From Ailurus styani (Eukaryota > Chordata > Mammalia > Carnivora > Ailuridae), in contig LNAC01000275.1 of NCBI GenBank assembly GCA_002007465.1, positions 1,932,637 to 1,996,636 of the forward strand: 64,000 nt of DNA, written 5' to 3'. Positions within the stretch are counted from its first letter, which is position 1; the number at the start of each line of letters is the position of its first letter. A program made the translations under genes and the position numbers. Positions 57,441 through 64,000 of the stretch are shown piece by piece. The notes under the pieces were generated by a model, which saw nothing but the letters and a program-made list of their open reading frames with translations, ran no database searches and was not told the origin of the DNA.

Positions 57441-57909
57441 GGACTTCACCCATGGGAGCCCAGACAGCATTCTGGCTGTGAGGGTTGGGTCGCTTCACAG
57501 AGAGAAGCTGGGAGGGTTTCTCCAAGTGTTGATGGGGGAGCAAGGGCGGGGTTGGGGGAGGGGGATTCAGGCAGAGGGAACAACAGAGCGAATGCCCGTT
57601 GGCGGGACTGTGGAATGCTCTAGGCATGTTTGGGGAACAGCAAGTGGCCTGTTGGACCTGAGGAGAGCGTTCTGTACAAGGGTCCTGTCCCCTCACGGAT
57701 CTCTCTGTGTCTTCAAGTGGGGCTGGGGGAGGGGCAAGGCCCAGTGACTGCCCTGGGCTCAGGGAAATAGGAACTTCTTGCGACAGAGAAAGAACTTCTC
57801 ATGGAAAACATCTGCCGTGCAATGTACTCAGTTCTTCACACTTTTTCACCTGTCATTCCTCTCCCCTCGTCCAGACATGACTTTCCTGGAATGAAGAGGC
57901 CACAGGGCA

Positions 57910-58070
57910 TAGGGGCTCCGGTGCTGGCCTGGACGCAGGTGTCTCAGCGGATGCCATGTGACCCTGGGCTGGTCACATCCCTGCCCTTGTGTCAATTCCC
58001 TCAAACGTGAACTTAGGGGTTAGGGAATCTCTAGGTCCTTTCCAGTTCCAACCTTCCCAATTACAGCACA
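57910..58070 (+). repeat. MIR SINE fragment
   Basis: CCATGTGACCCTGGGCTGGT, TCACATCCCTGCCCTTGTG are MIR-like. Confidence 0.6.
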
Positions 58071-58359
58071 CTGTCCCTGTGTTAGGAAGGGAGGCAGCCT
58101 TCAAGGCTGGGGTGGTGTAGATGGGGTTCTGGGGGGCAACGGGAAGTGACTGGCAGCAGCCGCTCCCTGGACAGCGGGGAGAACTCCCAGCCTGCAGGTC
58201 GTCCGTGTGGCGCTTAGTGAACCCGCCCCTACTGAATTCCTTCTGCACCCCCGTGTCACTCCTTCTGCACTTCTGGGCGTTTCCATATCCATGTCCTTCA
58301 TCCATCTGTGTCCACCAGTACATCAACTTTTTGATTAGTTCATTTATTCACAACTAGCC

Positions 58360-58520
58360 TCTGGAGCTGGAGTTGGAATCCCAGATCTGCCGGCTCTCAG
58401 ACCGAGGGTGCGTATGAAACCTCCCTGTGCCGTGGTGTCCTCCTCTGTGAAGATAATCGTGGAATTTGCCTTACGGGGTGGCGAAGGATTAAATTAGTCA
58501 TCTACACGAGGTGCTGAAAA
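58360..58520 (+). repeat. MIR SINE fragment
   Basis: GGAGTTGGAATCCCAGATCTG, TGTCCTCCTCTGTGAAGATAA and GGCGAAGGATTAAATTAGTC fit MIR. Confidence 0.7.
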
Positions 58521-58559
58521 TCATCCTGGCAAGCTTCCCGCCTTCACGATCATCATCAT

Positions 58560-58658
58560 TATTATTTTAACTAAGCACTACGCCCAACATGGGGCTTGAA
58601 CTCACAACCCTGAGACGGAGCATTGCGTGCTCCACTGATGGGGCCCACCAGGCCACCC
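58560..58658 (-). mobile_element. Short SINEC-related SINE
   Basis: TTTTAACTAAGCACTACGCC, CATGGGGCTTGAACTCACAA, GGGCCCACCAGGCCACCC: an eroded reverse copy of the short class. Confidence 0.8.
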
Positions 58659-58679
58659 TTCTCTTCGTATTATTATTGA

Positions 58680-58840
58680 AAGCATCTCTTGCATGGATAT
58701 TGTGTGCCAGGCAGGGTGTCAGGAGCTCTTCCACTGTAACACGTTCGCCTTCCCTACAGCCCTCCAAGGGAGGTGTTACTGAGCCTGCTTTCCCGAGGAA
58801 GGAACCAAGGTCTGAAGAGGACGTGACTTGCTCAAGATGG
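58680..58840 (-). repeat. MIR SINE
   Basis: GATATTGTGTGCCAGGCAGG and GACGTGACTTGCTCAAGATG fit the complement of MIR. Confidence 0.6.
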
Positions 58841-60120
58841 GCTTCTGCCCCCCAGGGCAGCAGAGGACACATCGGCGGGGCCGAGAAGGAGCCGGCGGGG
58901 AAGGGCGGGCAGGTCACCTCTTGCCCCTGTCACTGAGCACCCGTCTCAGGAGCCCCCGCCCCCCTCCCGAACGTTGCACAGTGTGGTTCTTTGCTCACAC
59001 CCGGACTCTCGCTGCTGTCTTGTCTCGAACTGTATAACCTGTCAACACATGAGAATCATTTGCAGTGACTGGGGAGGAAATGTGATTTAGGAGGGGAGGG
59101 GTGGAGAAACTCCGGGAGACGGGTTCACATTGGAGCTGCCTCTCAGCCAGAGCAAACGGGAAACCTCCGGCCTGGGACCGATCAGGATGTTCATACTCAG
59201 GTCCCAGCTCACATCCAGGCATATCGGACCGATCCTGCCGCATCACAGAGCAATTTCCTCTCGGGTCCTCTTTCTGTGGCCCGATGTTGGGCAGGTGGTG
59301 TGCTCTGCTTACTGGAACCAAGTGTGGAAATGAAAAAATAGAAACATGAGACATTTGGATGTCACCGGAGCTGAAACTCGACACTATAGGTCTGATGAAA
59401 AATCCAGCAGGCCTCGCTCCTGACCCTTTGTCCCTGCAGGTGCTTGCAGGGGACCCCCCCGCACCTCCAGCTCTCTCCAAGTCCCGCTGTTGTTAGCTCG
59501 GGCTCCATTAGCCCTATTCCTCACAGACGTCTGGCGAGGTAACCCCCTCGTGCAAGTCCCGTGACTCCTCCATGTGTGCGTGCGAGCTCGCACCCCACTC
59601 CCGTGCCACCCGGGCTCCCCTCCCAGCTTTAAACTTTTTGTGGAAGACTTCCTGCCTGCTGTCCACTGAACCTTCTTGAGTTTCTCTCTCACACTTTTCA
59701 TGGGAAAAAGCACCTTCCTCTGTCCTGTGGGGTGCATTTCCTTCCTCCTTTGAGGCCCGGCTCCCGGAGTGCCTCCTCCAGAGTGCCTCAGACCCCCGTC
59801 TTTGGCTAGCCTTCTCTTTGTTCTCGTAGCCCGGACCTATTTCAAAGTCTGCTCTCCACACAGAAATCCAACTTTCTTAAAGTTTTAGGATGCCTTCGTC
59901 CCCCCATCTCCAGGCCCACTGTTCTGCAACCTGGAGCCCTCACTCTTCTGTCCTTCTGGTGATTTCCATGTGGACTGCACATTCTAGAGGTGAGTTGAGT
60001 CTCCACAGCACCTACATCGGGGGCTGACCAGGACTCTTGAAACCCTCTTTCCCATCCAATCTTGGACTAGACCAATTTTGATTACCCAAACCTTCAGACT
60101 CTATTTTTGCCTTTTCCTTT
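58841..60120. other. Intergenic, no gene seen
   Basis: Moderately GC-rich DNA with reverse-strand open frames of 115-161 codons (58995-59861). None is recognised as a protein family. Weak L2-like wording occurs around 59720-59800. Confidence 0.45.
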
Positions 60121-60121
60121 G

Positions 60122-60224
60122 AAGATTTTTTTAAAAAGGAATTTCTACCCCGAACTTGGGGCTTGAACCCACAACCCCGAGATCAAGAGTCACACACTCC
60201 ACTGACTGAGCCAGCCAGGGGCCC
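60122..60224 (-). mobile_element. Short SINEC-related SINE with target duplication
   Basis: AAGGAATTTCTACCCCGAAC, TTGGGGCTTGAACCCACAAC, GAGCCAGCCAGGGGCCCC. ttgccttttccttt / ttgtcttttccttt flank it. Confidence 0.87.
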
Positions 60225-60799
60225 CATTGTCTTTTCCTTTAATGATGACCTTGCTTTGAGGAATCCAGGAGCCCAGATATAGTGACTACTGACCTAGTTA
60301 CTGACCCATCCTGCTGTCCATCCTCCGGGCTCTAGCACATTTCATGTGAGAATGGGAATTCCTTTTGGGCACCAGTTTCCCTTCTCAACCCAGGCCTAAG
60401 CATTGATCTGCCCCCCTTGACCCCATGTCTCACAGTGGTTTGCTGTATAAAGGCCTCTAGAGTGGAAAGATTATGATGGCTTTGCTTTGTCTTAGGTTTC
60501 ATGTTTTAATCTCTTTAAACCGCTGTTTTTGATCCTATTGACTTCAAGCCCTCATCTTGGGAAGGAAGAAACCATCAACTGTGCTGCTCTGCACAGCTCC
60601 AAACTGTCTGGGGCTCATCACCCCGAAACCGCCTGGGGCTCGTCACGCCCAGAGCTGGGGAGGTTGAAGGGTCCTCAGGGTCCCCACAGCCAAGGATGAG
60701 GCAAAGGTGGTGAGTCCCTCTGTGTGGGCACAGCACATGCCCATCCCAGACCTGCTTCTCCTAGCCTCTCAGAGGCACTCCTGGGCCGCTGCTCCCTGG

Positions 60800-61165
60800 A
60801 TCAGTCTGTCGGGGCCGTCATAACAGTACCATAGCCCCGGGGCTTAAGCAACAGAAATCCCTGGCTTTCAGTTCCAGAGGCTGGGGAAGCCCAAGTTCAA
60901 AGCGTTGGCTTCTTTTGAAGACTTTCCTGGGTTTCTCCCCGAGTCTTCATATGGCCCTCTTTCTGCACCTGTCTGCATCCATTTTTTCTCTTATTAGGAC
61001 CGAGGAATGTTGGATTAGGCCCACCCGAATGACCTCATTGAAACTTAATCACCTCTTTACAGGCTTTATCTCCAAATACGGCCACATTCAGAGCTACCAG
61101 GGGTTAGAACGTCAGCTTACGAATCTGGGGGGACACAATTCAGCCCCTAATACTTTCCACTTTTA
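60800..61165 (-). mobile_element. MLT1-type LTR (ERVL-MaLR)
   Basis: CGTCATAACAGTACCATAGC, CAGTTCCAGAGGCTGGGGAA, AATGACCTCATTGAAACTTA, ATCTCCAAATACGGCCACAT and GGGGGGACACAATTCAGCCC are the complement of an MLT1-like LTR, nearly full length. No internal retroviral sequence adjoins it, so it is a solo LTR. Confidence 0.85.
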
Positions 61166-61184
61166 AATACCCACCGCCTAGTTT

Positions 61185-61380
61185 TAGGGCCTCTTGGACC
61201 TTCATTTAGGCTCCTGAAAAGACATTTCCTCCTCTGTAAAATGGGATCAGTAAGGATACTGATATCTTGAAGTTCTTGGGAAGATTAGGTGCCTAGGAGG
61301 CTTACCAGAGGCTGGAAGACAGTAGGTGCTTAGTAATGCTGGAACCATTTAAATAAATAACAGTGATGGTGATGCTAACA
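61185..61380 (+). repeat. MIR SINE
   Basis: TTTCCTCCTCTGTAAAATGGG and GAAGACAGTAGGTGCTTAGT fit the MIR 3' half. Confidence 0.75.
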
Positions 61381-61484
61381 ACACCACTGTTATTAGTGGA
61401 TGTCTTGGTCAGAACAGATTTCCTTTTTTATAGTACCTGGCAATCATTTTGTTTGGGTCACTCCCATTTTGCTCATTTCTTTTT

Positions 61485-61709
61485 CTTTTCTTTTCTGTTT
61501 TCTTTTTTTTTTTTTAAGATTTATTTATTTGTTTTATATATATAGAGAGAGCACTCAAGCAGGAGGAGGAGCAGAGGAAGAGGGAGAGCAGCAGACTCCC
61601 CGCTGAGCATGGAGCCCTACCCAGGGCTCAAACTCATGATCCTGAGATCCCAACCTGAACTGAAACCAAGAGTCAGATGCTTAACCGACTGAGCCACCCA
61701 GGGGCCCCT
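61485..61709 (-). mobile_element. SINEC with target duplication
   Basis: A T/C run, AAGATTTATTTATTTGTTTT at the left, CGACTGAGCCACCCAGGGGCC at the right. ttgctcatttcttt / ttactcatttcttt flank it. Confidence 0.94.
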
Positions 61710-61711
61710 AC

Positions 61712-62330
61712 TTTACTCATTTCTTTCCAAGAGAGGCTTCCCTGTGGCTGCCCAGCTCCCCAAAATTCAGGCCCAAGGCACTCTGCGTTCCTACTGGGAG
61801 GACCTTGAAGTGTTCTAGTAGGAGGAGGCACCAGGCCTGGGGCCCCAGCTCTCCCATCTCTTCCTGGTAACCAGGCGGCCCTGGAGTGACCTTCATGACA
61901 ACTTGCTCCGGCATCTGTTTTTGACCTTGGCACCTTCCCCTGAGCTGTGCCAGGTGCCTGGTGGCCTGCCAGCTCTCCCAGCCTGCCAAGCTGATTCTCT
62001 TCTGTCACTCAAGTGACCTGGGAAATCCCATCTCCCCTCCAGCAATCCAGCGAGATCGATCATGGGAAAGGTGCTCCCGTGTGAGCACTCGGCCCCATCA
62101 CCATCCCCTACATACGTGAGGCTTGGCTCACACTCCAAGCCCCTGCTCAGCAAGGTTTTCTGCTCAAGACTTTCTGTTTACGTGCCTCCAAGTGTCCATC
62201 TCTTGCAACATGTTTTTTTGATCTTGAATTGTAGGGCTGGGTCTCATTCCGTTCTCTGTCCGACGTGTTACACGTGCACGGACATGCCCGGCAGAGAGGC
62301 GGGGTCTCTGCCGTTTACAGAGCAGTTACG
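61712..62330. other. Intergenic, no gene seen
   Basis: GC-rich single-copy-looking sequence. Nothing recognised. Confidence 0.5.
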
Positions 62331-62700
62331 CCTGATCACTTTGCTCCTCTCTCCACCCTGCTTCTTGCTCCTGTGCTTTAGTCTCTGCTGGTTCCCCTCT
62401 GCCTGGAACCACGTCCTCTGCCTTGTACCCCGGTGGCTGCCTGTCTTAAATCAGGCCCCAGCCAAGGCTTTGGAGATGCATCGCTGACCTTGCCCAGCTG
62501 AGCCGAGGCCCCCTCCTGGGTGGCTCCACTGGACCTCTGGGAGCATTTTGGCCATACTTGCCATCTTGTACCGGGATGGGCTATTCGTGCAGCCTCCGCG
62601 GCTGGATCAGTGGCTCCTTGAGGGCAGGCATGACAAATCCCAACTGGACTCCGCATCCCCAGTGCCCAGCACAGTGCCTGGATATGGATGAATGGGCCTG
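62330..62700 (+). repeat. L2 LINE 3' end
   Basis: GGTTCCCCTCTGCCTGGAAC, then CCTTGAGGGCAGGCATGACA and CCCAGCACAGTGCCTGGATA: the sense L2 3' end. Confidence 0.82.
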
Positions 62701-63325
62701 CAAGGAGGGTTCTGGGCCCTGGCTGTGCTGGGCAGGGCCTTTCATGGCATTTTCCGTTTGGCCTCCCCTCTTCCTTTGTCCTGTTTTTAGCCTAATTCCT
62801 TTCAAGGAGCTGGCATGGGACTCTGAGCTCATTTTCATGATTGCTTTAAATATTTGGGGCTGTTGGCATGCCAACACGAGGACCCACGCTAAGGAGGGAG
62901 AGGAATTCTCTAGTTCGCTGGGTCCTGCCCAAACACAAGGAATGTGCCAGAGACAGGGGAGGTTCTAAGAAAGTGCCAGATCGGGTCAAACTAAACCGCT
63001 TTTCTACCTGGCTGAGGGAGCCAGGAATTTTGGCAGGAGACAAAAAGTAAGAGGACACAGAGATCTGCGGGGGTGGGAGCAGGGGAGGGACAGCATTCTG
63101 GGAAACCCAGGAAGAGTCCCTGGATGGCAGCGAAGGAAGGGGTGGCAGCAGCACCCATCTGGAGATGGAATGTCCGTGCCCCGAAATGGGGAGGAGCCCC
63201 CTGGAGCAAATGCCTGGACGCCTGGACTGTCCTAGGAGCCCATTTGGAAAATCAGATAGATAGGAGGAGACTGAAAGTCTTGTCATGGAAGAACTTGGGA
63301 GCCACAAAAAGAAGTTCATGAACAT
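62701..63325. other. Intergenic, no gene seen
   Basis: Purine-rich in places. A reverse-strand open frame of 159 codons (62846-63325) has no recognised domain. Confidence 0.45.
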
Positions 63326-63329
63326 CTTC

Positions 63330-63460
63330 GTAAGAAGGGACCTCAGAGGGCAGCCCCATCACCTTATGGATCAGGAAACGGAAGCTCAGAGAGGAGTGGG
63401 ATGGCCGAGAGCCCACAGTTTAGGGTGGAAACAGTATGGGACCCAGCTGCTCAAGGGCTG
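63330..63460 (-). repeat. MIR SINE fragment
   Basis: CATCACCTTATGGATCAGGA and AACGGAAGCTCAGAGAGGAG fit the complement of MIR. Confidence 0.7.
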
Positions 63461-63539
63461 ACAAGGAGTTGGAATTAGGTTCTTCAAGTTCCCCCCAATA
63501 ATTGTTACACATAGACTAGAAAGCCTCGCTTCTGCCTGG

Positions 63540-63725
63540 TGAGCTCTTGCCAGGCGTCGTGCTAAGTGGGTCCCATGCTGGATCAGAGCAGCCTGACAGA
63601 CATTCATAGCTTCATTTTAAAGATGGGGAAACTAGGTGTAGAGGCTAAAGGATTTGCCCAGATTAACCAACTACTGAGCATTGAAGTCCAGGTTCTAACC
63701 CAGAGACCACCTGATTCTGGAAGGC
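63540..63725 (-). repeat. MIR SINE
   Basis: GCCAGGCGTCGTGCTAAGTG, TTCATTTTAAAGATGGGGAA and GATTTGCCCAGATTAACCAA fit the complement of MIR. Confidence 0.75.
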
Positions 63726-63729
63726 ATGC

Positions 63730-64000
63730 TTTTTTTTTTTTTTTAACATGTAATGTATTATTTGCCCCAGGGGTACAGGTCTGTGAGTCATCAGGCTTAC
63801 ACAATTCACAGCACTCACCATAGCACAAACCCTCCCCAACGTCCATCATCCAGCCACCCTATCCCTATGCCCCCACCCCCCAGTAACCCTCAGTTTGTTT
63901 TGTGAGATTAAAAGTTTCTTATGGTTTGTCTCCTTCCCGATCCCATCTTGTTTCATTTTTTCCCTCCCTACCCCCCACAAGCCCCCGCCCTGCCCCTCAA
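63730..64000 (-). mobile_element. Carnivore L1, reverse strand, runs off the window
   Basis: A T-run followed by AACATGTAATGTATTATTTG, CCCCAGGGGTACAGGTCTGT, CTCACCATAGCACAAACCCT and TCCATCATCCAGCCACCCTA is a sequence I associate with carnivore L1 elements. The poly-T marks the 3' end, so the rest lies to the right. Confidence 0.8.

Overview
This is nuclear DNA from a placental mammal of the order Carnivora. About 35 tRNA-Lys-type SINEC (CAN-SINE) copies, carnivore L1 pieces, and old mammalian repeats (MIR, L2, MLT1, hAT, Tigger, ERVL) show this. Many young SINEs carry the GTGGGTTAAAGCC and CTGCCTGCCTCTCTGCCTAC variants, which from memory are typical of mustelids (ferret, mink, marten), so I favour a mustelid. 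No bacterial, phage or viral operon is present.

Two protein-coding genes are supported, both on the + strand. The last six coding exons of SMARCAL1 (HARP, a SNF2-family annealing helicase) lie at 961-17463. They encode the final 261 residues: the second helicase lobe with its [10 protein letters not shown] and [11 protein letters not shown] motifs, and the C-terminal tail. Earlier exons lie upstream of the window. RPL37A (ribosomal protein eL37-type family member L37a, also called eL43) follows at 26795-29411 with four coding exons, a complete 92-residue protein, a CpG-rich promoter with a TOP-like start, and an AATAAA signal. The order SMARCAL1 then RPL37A is that of human 2q35, where IGFBP2 and IGFBP5 come next. 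The two genes are neighbours but not functionally coupled: one acts at stalled replication forks, the other is a 60S ribosomal protein.

Layout: 1-17463 is the SMARCAL1 3' half, with a heavily nested transposon block in the intron at 4494-12148. 17464-26640 is intergenic and includes a back-to-back pair of hAT elements. 26640-29475 is RPL37A. From 29476 to 64000 I find no gene. That stretch holds a dense SINE cluster (32.2-35.9 kb), a decayed ERVL pol region (about 34.8-37.7 kb), an L1M/Tigger block (39-41.2 kb), and then MIR/L2-rich single-copy DNA to a carnivore L1 that runs off the right edge.

I do not see a new biological system here. The most interesting signals are insertion histories (three identical 8-bp GTTTAGAG copies framing two hAT elements; an L1 with an exact 5' inversion junction; a SINE inside a SINE) and an apparent assembly fault (an exact 35-bp duplicate next to an N at 35762).
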